Assembly (NCBI GenBank): GCA_024239075.1
Contig: JANBVI010000057.1
Coordinates: forward strand, 124,001-188,000
Source of the DNA: Fischerella sp. CENA71
Lineage (GTDB): Bacteria; Cyanobacteriota; Cyanobacteriia; Cyanobacteriales; Nostocaceae
Direction: 5' to 3'
DNA: 64,000 nt
The notes beneath the pieces were generated by a model that worked only from the letters and a program-made list of their open reading frames with translations, searched no databases and had not been told where the DNA came from. This document shows, piece by piece, positions 36,476 to 46,407 of this stretch; the stretch's first letter is position 1; every line of letters starts with the position of its first letter. The translations under genes and the position numbers were made by a program.

Positions 36476-36823
36476 TTGTAACCTGCTTTCTCACCAGCCT
36501 AATTCTTCTAATTTAGCTATAACTACTAAGTCTTGCGATAAATTTCTGAATTAAAATTATGTTAATTTTTGGTTTGAAAATATCTTTCAAGTAGCTTTGA
36601 TTAAATATTCCTCAAGCAGGATGAAAAATAGAAAAAACAATTCTATATTTAGCCTTTAATTAATAAATATTGATAATATTTATAAAATGAGAAAAAGAGA
36701 AATATTTTTCTTTTTCTCCAGCACTGTTTTTCACATTGTGTGTGGTTTCAATTTCTAAAATCTAACTTTCGTGAGTCATTTCAGTAATATCAAACATCAT
36801 TGAAAAGCACCTATTTAATTTGT
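36476..36823. other. Intergenic region without recognised features
   Basis: 348 bp of AT-rich DNA between two minus-strand genes; it probably contains the kinase promoter. I found no ORF, strong hairpin or repeat here. Confidence 0.5.
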
Positions 36824-37888
36824 TCAGAAAACATAATTTTTTTGGTAATATGCCTGATACTCTTGCGATAGCAGAGGTTTCCACCAACTCTCATGGGTGA
36901 GATACCATGCAACTGTGAGACGCAAACCTTCTGCAACAGTAACTGAAGGTGTCCAACCTAACTGAGTTTGAATTTTAGTAGCATCAATGGCGTATCTGCG
37001 ATCGTGTCCGAGTCTATCTTTGACAAAAGTAATTAAGTTCGCTGCTGGACGCACAGGTAAATTAGGGGCTAATTCATCCATAAGCTGACATAACATCTGC
37101 ACCAAATTGATATTTTCTACTTCATTATTACCGCCAATATTGTAAGTTTCCCCTGGTATACCACGATTAATCACTACATCTAAAGCACTACAATGATCGC
37201 CTACATAAAGCCAATCTCGGACATTTTTGCCATCACCGTATACGGGTAATTGCTTACCCATTAAAGTATTAATACACATCAAGGGAATTAGTTTTTCGGG
37301 AAACTGATAGGGGCCGTAATTATTAGAGCAATTCGTGATAATTGTTGGTAGTCCATAAGTATGGTGATAAGCACGAACTAAGTGATCGCTACCGGCTTTT
37401 GATGCAGAATAGGGACTATTGGGACTATAGGGAGTAGTTTCAGTAAAAGGTGGGTCATTGGGATTCAGACTACCGTAAACTTCGTCAGTAGAAACATGTA
37501 GGAAGCAATAATTTGGAGGTAAAGAATTTGCTTGCCAGTGTTGACGAAAAGCTTCGAGTAAAGTGTATGTACCTACTACATTAGTTTCGACAAAAGCACC
37601 GGGACCTAAAATTGAGCGATCGACATGAGATTCGGCAGCAAAATGAGCAATAGTATCAATATTTTCTGTTTCTAATAGTTGATCGACAAACGAGCGATCG
37701 CATATATTTCCTTGGACAAAACGAAAATTCTCTCGGTTCTCCAACCCTGCTAAGTTGGCAATATTTCCTGCGTAAGTCAAGGCATCTAAAACTACCACCC
37801 GGTCATGAGGATAATTTTGACACCAATGATGCACAAAATTTGAGCCAATAAATCCCGCACCACCAGTTATCAATAACCGACGACTCAT
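36824..37888 (-). CDS. rfbB: dTDP-glucose 4,6-dehydratase
   Basis: Second enzyme of dTDP-L-rhamnose synthesis, converting dTDP-glucose to dTDP-4-keto-6-deoxyglucose. It is an extended SDR with the NAD loop TGGAGFIGSNF, HVSTDEVYGS with the Thr-Asp-Glu catalytic set, and YSASKAGSDHLVRAYHHTYG with the Tyr-Lys pair. Length of 354 aa is normal. A GTG at 37897 is possible, but GAGGAG 8 nt before the ATG at 37888 favours the latter. It stands alone: no rmlA, rmlC or rmlD is adjacent. Confidence 0.9.
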   Translation of the reverse strand: MSRRLLITGGAGFIGSNFVHHWCQNYPHDRVVVLDALTYAGNIANLAGLENRENFRFVQGNICDRSFVDQLLETENIDTIAHFAAESHVDRSILGPGAFVETNVVGTYTLLEAFRQHWQANSLPPNYCFLHVSTDEVYGSLNPNDPPFTETTPYSPNSPYSASKAGSDHLVRAYHHTYGLPTIITNCSNNYGPYQFPEKLIPLMCINTLMGKQLPVYGDGKNVRDWLYVGDHCSALDVVINRGIPGETYNIGGNNEVENINLVQMLCQLMDELAPNLPVRPAANLITFVKDRLGHDRRYAIDATKIQTQLGWTPSVTVAEGLRLTVAWYLTHESWWKPLLSQEYQAYYQKNYVF

Positions 37889-37963
37889 GTCACTCACTCC
37901 TCTTGTAATGCCGCACTTATCATACTAGTCGCCTTGGAAAGGGACAAGGGAGAAGAAATCGCC

Positions 37964-38230
37964 TTGAGGTTTGAAACGAGAACTTTGAGGTTTGAAACTA
38001 GAACTTTGAGGTTTGAAACTAGAACGTTGGGGTTTCAAACGAGAACGTTGGGGTTTCAAACGAGAATGTTGAGGTTTCAAACGAGAACATTGGGGTTTCA
38101 AACGAGAACGTCGAGGTTTCAAACGAGAACATTGGGGTTTCAAACGAGAACATTGGGGTTTCAAACTAGAACGTTGGGATTTCAAACTAGAACGTTGAGG
38201 TTTGAAACGAGAACGTTGGGGTTTGAAACG
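37964..38230. repeat. 21-bp tandem repeat, about 12-13 copies
   Basis: Unit like GGTTTGAAACGAGAACGTTG, with variation at a few positions (GGTTTG/GGTTTC, ACGAG/ACTAG). As the unit is a multiple of three, both strands stay open for 105 codons, reading LRFETRT-like or SRFKPQR-like heptapeptides. There are no spacers, so this is not CRISPR. No ribosome binding site or conserved domain supports translation. Confidence 0.9.
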
Positions 38231-38329
38231 GCGTTGCTGCACTCAGCATGACAAAGCTAAAATCATCCCGCATTTTTGCAACGCTCGCGTCTCTACTAAT
38301 GACGAATGACAAATGACCATTGACTATTA

Positions 38330-40666
38330 CTAACTTATCTGCCATATCTTAATAGTTTTATCTGAACTACCACTCACAATCAATTGACTATCAGGGCTAA
38401 CAGCAACAGAATTTACAGATCCTGCATGTCCGTGGAGAGTTTGTAGGAGTTCTCCGGTTTGCAAACACCAAATTTTGATGGTTTTATCAGCACTACCGCT
38501 AAACAAAAGTTGTCCATCTGGACTAATTGCAACTGATTTGACTTCATCTGTGTGAGCAGTGAAGGTATGCAGCATTTTCCCGGTTTCAAGTTCCCAAATT
38601 TTGATGGTTTTGTCAGCACTACCACTAAACAAAAGTTGTCCATCCGGACTGATAGTAACTGAGTACACGTCGCCTTTATGTCCGTTGAGAGTGCGTAGTG
38701 GTTCACCTGTGCGGGAGTTCCACAAGCGAATTTTTTGATCGCTGCTAGCACTGGCGATGATTTTACCATCGGGACTGATCGCCGCACCGTGAACAGGAGA
38801 AGAATGCCATAAAGTACAGATGCGATCGCCTTTGTGGAGGTTCCAAATCTTGATTTTGTTACTACCGCTAGCTAAAATTTCCCCATCTGGGCTAATCACG
38901 ACGAAATTTACTGGTTTTTGGTGTCCCAGAAGTTTGTGCAGTAGTTTTCCAGTGGACAGATGCCAGACTTTAACATTACTTCTGGGATGTTCGCAACTGC
39001 CAACAGCCAGGAAATTACCATCGGGACTCACAGCAACCGAAGAAACTTCTCCCAATTCCTCTTTAAGGGTGCGGATTGTTTTTCCAGTCTGCAAATTCCA
39101 GATTTTTATCGTTTTGTCTGCACTACCACTGACTAAAATCTGTCCATCCGCAGTGATGGCGACAGATGATATTTTGCCTGTATGTCCGGTTAAAGTTTGG
39201 CTGAGATAAGCATTTTTTATTTGGCGTGGGTGTCGGGAGTCGGCGATCGCATATAAAATTTCTTCGACTTCATTAATACCCTGACTATCACCAACTGCTG
39301 AAAAATATTCTTTAAGTTTTTGAAGATATGCTGTATCTGCTGTGGTGGCTGCGTTGCGGATCGCCTCAACTAGATTATTAACTTGCACTGGCGGTACTTG
39401 ATGCAGTTCTAACCATGTGCCAATCGAGTATTCTAATTGTTCGTCTGCTAGAGAGCGATCGCTCAGATGCGATAAACTCTGAGCTAATTGCAGCGCTAAC
39501 TCTGGAATCCAGTAACGATGTTTTTCTTCTAGAGCTTGATAGACTTGTTTGTATCCAGAGGCGATCGCTTGCACTGATTGCAAGTCAATCTGGCTCTTAA
39601 GCAAACTCGGTAGTAAATCTGGTAGCAAGGGAGGTACATCATGATGAACCAAGTGATAAATATCTGCTATCCAACCAGCAACTAGACAATGACAGGTAAT
39701 TAAAACTTGGCTCAGTTGTTCTAAATCTTGATGATTAATTTGATATTGCAAGGATAATTTACTAACATCAACTCCCTTCGCTCTCCATTTTTCTTCTTTT
39801 TCTAAGATTGCTAAATTACTATCACTATCTTTACCTAAGTAATTAATTTCCTCTAATTTTTCTCCTTGAGCTATTAATTCATCGCGGATACTTTTCCACT
39901 CATAGGCGCGGTTTTTTGCCGACTGTTCAACAATTTCTCTGTAAGATATCCGAGATATTGTTTTGTAGTAATAACGCTCTTGTCCTAGTCCCCAATAACC
40001 AATCCGAAAATTTAGGTAATCTCCATCAGCTTCAGACTCTAAAATTAAAATCGGCTCTGTTTTTAACATTCCAAACAGAGCCTTGATACTAGATTCACTG
40101 TGAAAACGTTTACTATCCCATGCTCCGGCTAAAAACTCTGTTGGTCTGACCGTATTCTGTAAAGAATAATATTTACTCAAGAAATCTCGCAATCCCTCCG
40201 CCACCATTAACTCGATATTAGTAGCAAATTCTTCTTCTCGATGGTCAAACTGATCAAATCCTACTTTCGGAGGAGCCAGAAAAATTTTTAAAGGTTTACG
40301 TTCATAACTAGTACCAGACTCTAAAATTTGTGAAGGATACAACCGCAAAGGCCAGCTATCAAATAGTTTATTCACCTCTGGAATTTTGAGTGCTGTTTCC
40401 TGTTCTTGGGTTGCAATTTCTAACTGCATCTGATGATAGTAAACAGCTAGCTGCTGCTGTTCGTCCGATTTTTGTTGTTCATATCCTCCCAAATAGGTAA
40501 GCTTTTCACTGGCACTGTTGACGGTTTGGATAATTTCTTGAATTTTGGCAGGATAATCGTTCTTAGCTCCATCAGGACGTGCATCATTATTTTTTTGCAC
40601 TAAATTTGCAATTACAGGCGCAAATTCTAATACTAATTGCAGTAATAACCTTAAGCCTTGCTCCAT
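38330..40666 (-). CDS. Seven-bladed WD40 protein with unassigned N-terminal region
   Basis: 778 aa. The C-terminal 290 residues form seven WD40 repeats, each with SPDGxxLxSGSxDKTIKIW, making a closed beta-propeller. The first 490 residues are not recognised: a helical start (LLLQLVLEFAPVIANLVQ), then a mixed region with IFLAPPKVGFDQF and FRIGYWGLGQERYYYK. No signal peptide is visible. Blades 5 and 6 are nearly identical at DNA level, suggesting recent gene conversion or duplication. WD40 proteins of this kind are common in filamentous cyanobacteria as scaffolds or signalling effectors. Confidence 0.8.
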   Translation of the reverse strand: MEQGLRLLLQLVLEFAPVIANLVQKNNDARPDGAKNDYPAKIQEIIQTVNSASEKLTYLGGYEQQKSDEQQQLAVYYHQMQLEIATQEQETALKIPEVNKLFDSWPLRLYPSQILESGTSYERKPLKIFLAPPKVGFDQFDHREEEFATNIELMVAEGLRDFLSKYYSLQNTVRPTEFLAGAWDSKRFHSESSIKALFGMLKTEPILILESEADGDYLNFRIGYWGLGQERYYYKTISRISYREIVEQSAKNRAYEWKSIRDELIAQGEKLEEINYLGKDSDSNLAILEKEEKWRAKGVDVSKLSLQYQINHQDLEQLSQVLITCHCLVAGWIADIYHLVHHDVPPLLPDLLPSLLKSQIDLQSVQAIASGYKQVYQALEEKHRYWIPELALQLAQSLSHLSDRSLADEQLEYSIGTWLELHQVPPVQVNNLVEAIRNAATTADTAYLQKLKEYFSAVGDSQGINEVEEILYAIADSRHPRQIKNAYLSQTLTGHTGKISSVAITADGQILVSGSADKTIKIWNLQTGKTIRTLKEELGEVSSVAVSPDGNFLAVGSCEHPRSNVKVWHLSTGKLLHKLLGHQKPVNFVVISPDGEILASGSNKIKIWNLHKGDRICTLWHSSPVHGAAISPDGKIIASASSDQKIRLWNSRTGEPLRTLNGHKGDVYSVTISPDGQLLFSGSADKTIKIWELETGKMLHTFTAHTDEVKSVAISPDGQLLFSGSADKTIKIWCLQTGELLQTLHGHAGSVNSVAVSPDSQLIVSGSSDKTIKIWQIS

Positions 40667-41187
40667 ACAGAGATGCCTGCTAAATAAATAATCTCAAAAG
40701 CTTTCATTATCATCAACGCTATAGCCTTCATTCAATTAGGCATTGTTGCCATCCGGCAAATTTCCACACATTTCTATTTTACTGCTTTATTGCATCCAGC
40801 TTTACATAACAATGAGCAAAAGAGCAATAACTAATCATAAAGCAAGACAGTACAAAACTGAGTGCTTATACTCACAACAAATCGCCTAAATTGCCTCAAA
40901 AGCCATTAATTTTGATGAAAATTAAAGCGTAAATTTTGTAATTTGCTTTCTTCCTCGACCCCAGAATCAAAAATAATAAGGAAGTTTTCAATCATCTCAA
41001 TCACTATGGAAACTTGTTCATATCTTGTACCAGCTTTTCATCCCGCCAATCAATAAATAATAAAAATGTCACTTCATAAAAGATTGTAATAAAAACTCTA
41101 ACTACCATAGCATTCCTAAATTATTCATGAACAACAAAATCCCCGACTTCCCAGAAGTCAGGGATTTGGCATTTTGGATTGCTATAT
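40667..41187. other. Intergenic region with one terminator
   Basis: 520 bp of AT-rich DNA containing the hairpin at 41139-41165. No ORF or RNA gene was recognised in the rest. Confidence 0.5.
41139..41165 (-). terminator. Terminator of the small exported-protein gene
   Basis: On the minus strand ATCCCTGACTTC-TGG-GAAGTCGGGGAT pairs fully (one G-U) and is followed by TTTTGTTG. It is an uninterrupted relative of the element at 49946-50008. Confidence 0.8.
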
Positions 41188-41577
41188 CTAAAATTTTATT
41201 CCGAATTGACCATTGATGCCACGCACAGAATTGTAACCAGCACCCAAAAAAAGATTGTCACCAGCACCTACCTGAACTCCACCAGAAACCGCTAGTCCTT
41301 TATCTTCTGAATAGTATCCTAATCCGACATAGGGTGAAACTACTGGTAAACTAATAAACTTTAGCACATCTACACCTGTGGCACTATCGGGGCCAATTCC
41401 CAATTCCGCACCCCAATTCAAAGCTCTTGCACCTACAGAATAAGTGACATCACCATCTTTTCCACCAACTGATACCCAAGGTTGTGGTATCAATTGAGCA
41501 TGAGCTTGTTGTGGAGACAACAGCATTAAAAAACCAACTGATGCAATGATAGTTTTGACAATAGCCGCAGTTTTCAC
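41188..41577 (-). CDS. Small exported protein, outer-membrane-like
   Basis: 129 aa from a GTG start with AGGAAA upstream. The N-terminus is a signal peptide (VKTAAIVKTIIASVGFLML, cleavage near AHA-Q). The mature part is Gly-rich with alternating hydrophobic residues (SPYVGLGYYSEDKGLAVSGG, NLFLGAGYNS) and ends in Phe, like short outer-membrane beta-barrel proteins. The open frame continues upstream to 41685, but that part is a dispersed repeat (GGCGTCTTTGTGCCTTGGTG), so the internal GTG is preferred. Function unknown. Confidence 0.7.
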   Translation of the reverse strand: MKTAAIVKTIIASVGFLMLLSPQQAHAQLIPQPWVSVGGKDGDVTYSVGARALNWGAELGIGPDSATGVDVLKFISLPVVSPYVGLGYYSEDKGLAVSGGVQVGAGDNLFLGAGYNSVRGINGQFGIKF

Positions 41578-41702
41578 ATTTTTTCCTACCAGTCTTTGGC
41601 TAATAGACGAATTTTCTTGGCGTCTTTGTGCCTTGGTGGTGAAGAATAGAAAAATGGGGAGCGGAGGAAAATTACTAATACTCACGCCGACTTAGCAAGA
41701 TC

Positions 41703-42539
41703 ATGAACCAATCTAAAGGCAGTAAAACTCAAGCTAGAGTTTGGGTAGTGGAAGATGGTAAAGTGCGATCGCGCTCCGACTATATCACCACAGAAGAACC
41801 TTTAGAAATTCGTCTGATGTCTCCACGTCGGACAGTTGCAATCACCATGCGAACCCCAGGTGCAGATTTTGAACTAACTGCTGGTTTTCTTTACACCGAA
41901 GGGGTGATTAGCAATCGACAAGATATCCAACGTTTGAGTTATTGCGTAGATACAGAAATTGATGGTGAACAACGTTTTAATATTGTCAATGTAGAACTGC
42001 GAGAAGATTTGCATCCGAATTTACAGCCTTTGGAACGTCACTTTTATACCTCCAGCGCCTGTGGAGTTTGTGGTAAAGCGAGTCTGGAAGCTTTGCGTTT
42101 GCGGGGTATTGCAAGCATACCCCCAGAACCAAAAGTGACACCAGAAATTCTCTATAGTTTGCCAGAGCAACTAAGGGCAGCTCAAGGTATATTTAAAGCT
42201 ACAGGTGGTTTACATGCTGCTGCCTTATTCGATACTCAAGGCCAGTTGATCAGTTTGCGAGAGGATGTTGGACGCCACAATGCCCTAGATAAACTTATTG
42301 GTTCAGCTTTATTGAGCGATCGCTTACCTTTGCATAATCACATTGTCATGGTCAGTGGGCGCTCTAGCTTTGAGATTTTACAAAAGTGTATAGTTGCTGG
42401 AGTACCCATTATCTGTGCTGTTTCTGCTCCTAGTAGTTTAGCGGTTTCTCTGGCTAGAGAATTTGAAGTTACCTTAATCGGATTTTTGCGGGGAAAAAAA
42501 TTTAATGTTTATTCTGGTTGGGAAAGAATCAACATCTAA
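41703..42539 (+). CDS. fdhD: Formate dehydrogenase accessory sulfurtransferase FdhD
   Basis: Delivers sulfur from a cysteine desulfurase to the molybdenum cofactor of formate dehydrogenase-type enzymes. The Cys pair is in SSACGVCGKAS, and the conserved regions RTPGADFELTAGFLYTEGV, FKATGGLHAAALF, EDVGRHNALDKLIG and VSGRSSFEI are present. Length 278 aa is typical. No molybdoenzyme gene lies in the window, so its client is elsewhere. Confidence 0.92.
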   Translation: MNQSKGSKTQARVWVVEDGKVRSRSDYITTEEPLEIRLMSPRRTVAITMRTPGADFELTAGFLYTEGVISNRQDIQRLSYCVDTEIDGEQRFNIVNVELREDLHPNLQPLERHFYTSSACGVCGKASLEALRLRGIASIPPEPKVTPEILYSLPEQLRAAQGIFKATGGLHAAALFDTQGQLISLREDVGRHNALDKLIGSALLSDRLPLHNHIVMVSGRSSFEILQKCIVAGVPIICAVSAPSSLAVSLAREFEVTLIGFLRGKKFNVYSGWERINI

Positions 42540-42713
42540 TCGTTATATACGGAAAGCAGTATAAATCTTGGAAATTACAACAATTTACCAGAAATACATG
42601 GCTGAATCTGACATTATTAGCGATTATTGGTGGTGCTTCTTATCCTCACAGAAATCAGAAAAATAGCGATCGCCTCAATCAGCTTTTTTGCACAAATCAC
42701 TTAAAATGTAAAG

Positions 42714-42749
42714 ACCCGGTTTGCCATTAGCTAGAAACCGGGTTTCTTC
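42714..42749 (+). terminator. Terminator after fdhD
   Basis: ACCCGGTTT and AAACCGGGT form a 9-bp stem with a 12-nt loop, followed by TTCTTC. It lies 175 nt past the fdhD stop and just before the ABC gene. Confidence 0.75.
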
Positions 42750-42769
42750 ATGCATGATTGCCTAAACCA

Positions 42770-43777
42770 ATGATTGAAGTCGATCATCTCAGTAAAACAT
42801 ACGGTTCAACTCAAGCAATTAGCGATGTGACTTTTAACGTCGAACCAGGAGAAATTCTGGGATTTTTGGGGCCGAATGGTGCTGGTAAAACTACGACAAT
42901 GCGGATTCTAGCCGGTTATTTACCTGCAACAAGCGGTACAGCTAGGATTGCTGGCTTTGATGTTCATGAACAATCTTTGTTGGTGCGCCAAAGAATCGGT
43001 TACTTACCAGAGACACCGCCGTTATATCCAGAAATGACGGTGGAAGGATTTTTGTATTTTGTGGCGCGGATTAAAGGAGTGTCAGCAGGCGATCGCACAA
43101 CTAAAGTTACTGCTGCAATTGAACGTTGCAACTTGCAAGAGAAACGTCACGTCATTATTCGCAAACTTTCTAAAGGATATAGACAACGTGTTGGTATTGC
43201 TCAGGCGATCGTTCATGATCCACCAGCTATAATTCTGGACGAACCAACCGTTGGACTCGATCCTCGACAAATAATTGAGGTGCGAAATTTAATCAAAAGT
43301 CTGGCTGGAAGCCATACTATTATTCTTTCTACCCATATTTTGCCAGAAGTTAGTATGACCTGTAGCCGTGTTGCGATCATCAAAAGTGGAAAAGTTGTAG
43401 CAACAAACACTCCCGAACAACTCATGACTCAGTTGACAAGTGGTTCTGGTTATGAATTAGAAATCGGGGGCGAAGCAAATTTAGCTAAACAAGTATTACA
43501 AAATTTGCCTGGTGTGAGTCAGATAGAATCAATTCCTTTAGCAGCAATGCATGGTGTTTCTCCCAAAGAAAATCGTGCTTATCTGCGAGTTATCTCCCAC
43601 TCTGGTGCAGAACCAGGTAAAGATATTGCCGCAGCTTTGCTACGTACAGGATTTGATTTGTATGAAATGCGACGTGTCAGCGCCACACTCGAAGATGTAT
43701 TCTTACAACTGACTACAGAAGAAAAGACTGTAGAAGCAGAGACAAACTCAGCAGTCAATGAGGAGGAAGCGGCTTAA
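42770..43777 (+). CDS. ABC transporter ATP-binding subunit, GldA-like
   Basis: ATPase of an ABC-2 type exporter. Walker A is GPNGAGKTT, the signature is LSKGYRQRVGIAQAIVHDP, and Walker B is AIILDEPTVGLDP. A C-terminal extension after residue 220 is typical of GldA/NatA-like subunits. The ATG at 42770 is preferred to the upstream TTG at 42758. It overlaps the permease gene at TAATG and is followed by GldG-like and DUF4340 genes, a conserved arrangement in many bacteria. The substrate is unknown. Confidence 0.9.
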   Translation: MIEVDHLSKTYGSTQAISDVTFNVEPGEILGFLGPNGAGKTTTMRILAGYLPATSGTARIAGFDVHEQSLLVRQRIGYLPETPPLYPEMTVEGFLYFVARIKGVSAGDRTTKVTAAIERCNLQEKRHVIIRKLSKGYRQRVGIAQAIVHDPPAIILDEPTVGLDPRQIIEVRNLIKSLAGSHTIILSTHILPEVSMTCSRVAIIKSGKVVATNTPEQLMTQLTSGSGYELEIGGEANLAKQVLQNLPGVSQIESIPLAAMHGVSPKENRAYLRVISHSGAEPGKDIAAALLRTGFDLYEMRRVSATLEDVFLQLTTEEKTVEAETNSAVNEEEAA

Positions 43778-44589
43778 TGGGTGTCGTACTGAGTAACATT
43801 ATTGCCATTTATCGCCGAGAATTACAGGGTTATTTTGTCTCACCATTGGCTTATGCGATCGCTGGCGTTTTTTGGTTTTTAGCTGGGTTGTTTTTTATCT
43901 TAATTTTGATGGGGCCAGATGGTATTTTGGCAGCAGTCACAGCATTAGATTTACAAGGACAACAGTATGGAGTACCAGTACCACCCATAGATGTACCTTA
44001 TGAATTTGTCCGAGCATTTTTAGACCGGATGGGATGGCTGTTGTTGTTTATACTGCCACTTTTCTCCATGGGACTTTATGCAGAAGAACGCAAGCGGGGG
44101 ACTTTAGAACTTTTGGCAACATCTCCGGTGACAAACTGGGCTGTAGCTGTGGGTAAATTATTAGGCGTAGTGACATTTTTTATCACCCTGATCTTACCGT
44201 TATTGGCGTTGGAAGCGATCGCTTTGAGTGCATCAACTCCACCAATACCTGCGACAATTCCTTTGTTGGGCCATGTAGCATTAATTTTGCTAGCAGCAGC
44301 AATTTTATCTTTAGGAATGTTTATTTCTTCTTTGACAGACAGCACAATTTTAGCTGCTGTTCTCACTTTCGCTGTAATTTTATTACTGCTATTTGTAGAT
44401 TTAATTGCTAAAACTATTAATGGCCCAATCGGTGAAGCCTTGGGTTATTTGTCATTACTCAAACACTACAACAATCTCATTCAAGGAATTTTTGATAGTA
44501 GCAGCATTATATTGTTTGGTAGTTACATTATCTTAGGTATATTTCTGACTGCACAATCAATTGATGCACTCCGCTTTCAACGACAGTAA
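43777..44589 (+). CDS. ABC-2 type permease, GldF-like
   Basis: 270-aa inner-membrane permease with about six hydrophobic spans (LAYAIAGVFWFLAGLFFILIL at the start, then LLFILPLFSMGLYAEERKRG). The EERKRGTLELLATSPV motif is typical of ABC-2 permeases. The start overlaps the ATPase stop, so the two are translationally coupled and should form one transporter. Confidence 0.9.
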   Translation: MGVVLSNIIAIYRRELQGYFVSPLAYAIAGVFWFLAGLFFILILMGPDGILAAVTALDLQGQQYGVPVPPIDVPYEFVRAFLDRMGWLLLFILPLFSMGLYAEERKRGTLELLATSPVTNWAVAVGKLLGVVTFFITLILPLLALEAIALSASTPPIPATIPLLGHVALILLAAAILSLGMFISSLTDSTILAAVLTFAVILLLLFVDLIAKTINGPIGEALGYLSLLKHYNNLIQGIFDSSSIILFGSYIILGIFLTAQSIDALRFQRQ

Positions 44590-44667
44590 TTATTGGTCAT
44601 TTGTCATTGGTCATTGGCCATTAATTTTGGATAAATGACACAGGACAAAGAACAAAGGACTAATCAA

Positions 44668-46281
44668 ATGAAAAGCATCTCTACAAAAAAATTTTGGAAA
44701 TATTTGATTTTGCCAGGTTTATTCCTAGTTGCGGCTGGCTTTACAATTGCTGTTGTCTCAGAAAGTTGGGGAACAATCCCCTTAGCATTGATTATTTGTG
44801 GGGCGGTAGTTATTGGCTTATGGTTAATATGGCAAAGCCAAGAAAGTAACTGGTGGGGACGCCGTTCAACTCAAGCTGGTACTAATGCTTTAGTTGCAAC
44901 TTTGGCAGTGTTAGCAATTTTAGGGTTAATTAATTTCTTGGCTAGTCGCTATGAATTCCGTGCAGATTTAACAGAAACTAAGTTGTTTACTCTTGCGCCT
45001 GAATCTAAGGAACTGGTACAAAATTTAAAACAGCCCGTGAAAGTCTGGGTATTTGATGTCACTCAAAATCCCCAAGACCGAGAATTATTAGAAAGTTATC
45101 AAAAGCAAAACCCTCAGTTTAAATTTGAATACGTTGATCCGCAGGGTAGACCGGGGTTGACTGAGAAATTTGGCGTCAAAGATTTTGGAGAAGTTTATCT
45201 AGAATCTGGTGAAAAAAAGCAATTAGTGCAAGTTGTGAATGTTAGTGATCGCCTTTCTGAAATTAAATTAACTAATAGTCTGCAACAAATTAGCAGTACC
45301 AGCACAACCAAAGTTTACTTCCTTCAAGGTCACGGCGAACATCAACTTACGGCTGGTGAAGGTGCTGTTTTCCAAGCTTCCCAAGCATTAAGTAACAAAA
45401 ACTATACTACTTCCCCACTCAATTTAATTGAGAAATCAACTGTTCCTAGTGATGCTAATGTCGTGGTGGTGGCTGGGCCAAAACGAGAATTATTTGATAC
45501 TGAAGTCAAAGCTTTACAAAACTATCTCAATCAAGGCGGAAATTTAGTCCTGATGATTGATCAAGGTACAGACCCCAAACTTGATAGTTTGCTGACAGAA
45601 TGGGGTGTGAAGTTAGATAATCGTTTGGCTATTGATGTCTCTGGGAATGTCAACCTTGGTCCTGCTGTTCCCATTGTCACAGAATACGGTCAACATCCAA
45701 TCACTAAAGAGTTTGGTAACGGTATTTCTTTTTATCGTTTAGCACGACCAGTTATTACTACTCCAGTACCGGGTATTGAAGTCACAAAATTACTCATCAC
45801 CAAACCTTATCCTAACACTTGGGCTGAAAGCGACCTCAACAACGAAAACTTAGAATTCAATGAAGGAAAAGACCTTAAAGGGCCTCTGACATTGGGTGTA
45901 GCTTTAACGCGAAAACTATCAACTTCAAGCAAACCCACCCCTACACCAACAACATCTCCACAAGCACAAACCAAACCCTCGCCAACTCCTACTCCTAGCG
46001 ACTCAACCGCTACCGAATCACGCATGGTAGTTATCGGAGATTCAGACTTTGCCACAGATAATTCATTTACACAACAGCTAAATGGCGATGTATTTCTCAA
46101 CTCAGTCAATTGGGCTAGTCAGCAGGATCGTCAACCCCTTTCGATTCGCCCCAAGGAACCAAAAAACCGCCGCATCAATTTAACAGCCTTACAAGCTAAT
46201 GTTTTAGCTGTATCTTCTTTGTTAGTTTTACCTTTGATTGGATTTGCAGTAGCAGCTATTTTATGGTGGTTGCGTAGATGA
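44668..46281 (+). CDS. GldG-like ABC-associated membrane protein
   Basis: About 537 aa. Two N-terminal membrane spans (YLILPGLFLVAAGFTIAVV and LALIICGAVVIGLWLIW) and a third (ALVATLAVLAILGLINFLA) are followed by the large GldG domain (SRYEFRADLTETKLFTLAPE; VYFLQGHGEHQL) outside the cytoplasm, a Pro/Thr-rich linker and a C-terminal anchor (LLVLPLIGFAVAAILWWLRR). The first ATG (44635) falls in repeat-like DNA, so the ATG at 44668 is chosen. It is the accessory subunit of the GldA/F-like exporter. Confidence 0.83.
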   Translation: MKSISTKKFWKYLILPGLFLVAAGFTIAVVSESWGTIPLALIICGAVVIGLWLIWQSQESNWWGRRSTQAGTNALVATLAVLAILGLINFLASRYEFRADLTETKLFTLAPESKELVQNLKQPVKVWVFDVTQNPQDRELLESYQKQNPQFKFEYVDPQGRPGLTEKFGVKDFGEVYLESGEKKQLVQVVNVSDRLSEIKLTNSLQQISSTSTTKVYFLQGHGEHQLTAGEGAVFQASQALSNKNYTTSPLNLIEKSTVPSDANVVVVAGPKRELFDTEVKALQNYLNQGGNLVLMIDQGTDPKLDSLLTEWGVKLDNRLAIDVSGNVNLGPAVPIVTEYGQHPITKEFGNGISFYRLARPVITTPVPGIEVTKLLITKPYPNTWAESDLNNENLEFNEGKDLKGPLTLGVALTRKLSTSSKPTPTPTTSPQAQTKPSPTPTPSDSTATESRMVVIGDSDFATDNSFTQQLNGDVFLNSVNWASQQDRQPLSIRPKEPKNRRINLTALQANVLAVSSLLVLPLIGFAVAAILWWLRR

Positions 46282-46284
46282 ATA

Positions 46285-46405
46285 GTTAGTAGTTGGTTTT
46301 TGGTTATTGGTTATTGTTTGAAACTATCAACTCTTAAAAGTCAACAAATGACCAATGACAAATAACCAATAACAAATAACAAATGACAAATGACCAATGA
46401 CTAAA
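46285..46405. repeat. GACCAATGAC/AATAACAAAT-type repeats
   Basis: Short direct and inverted copies of TTGGTTATTGG and CAAATGACCAATGACAAATA fill the spacer between the GldG-like and DUF4340 genes. Confidence 0.8.
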
Positions 46406-46407
46406 AA

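Noticed and set aside
37964-38230. CRISPR array
   Set aside because: Units are contiguous with no unique spacers and no cas genes are nearby.
37934-38251. Heptapeptide-repeat proteins on either strand of the 21-bp array
   Set aside because: The open frames follow automatically from a 21-bp unit; there is no ribosome binding site or recognisable domain.
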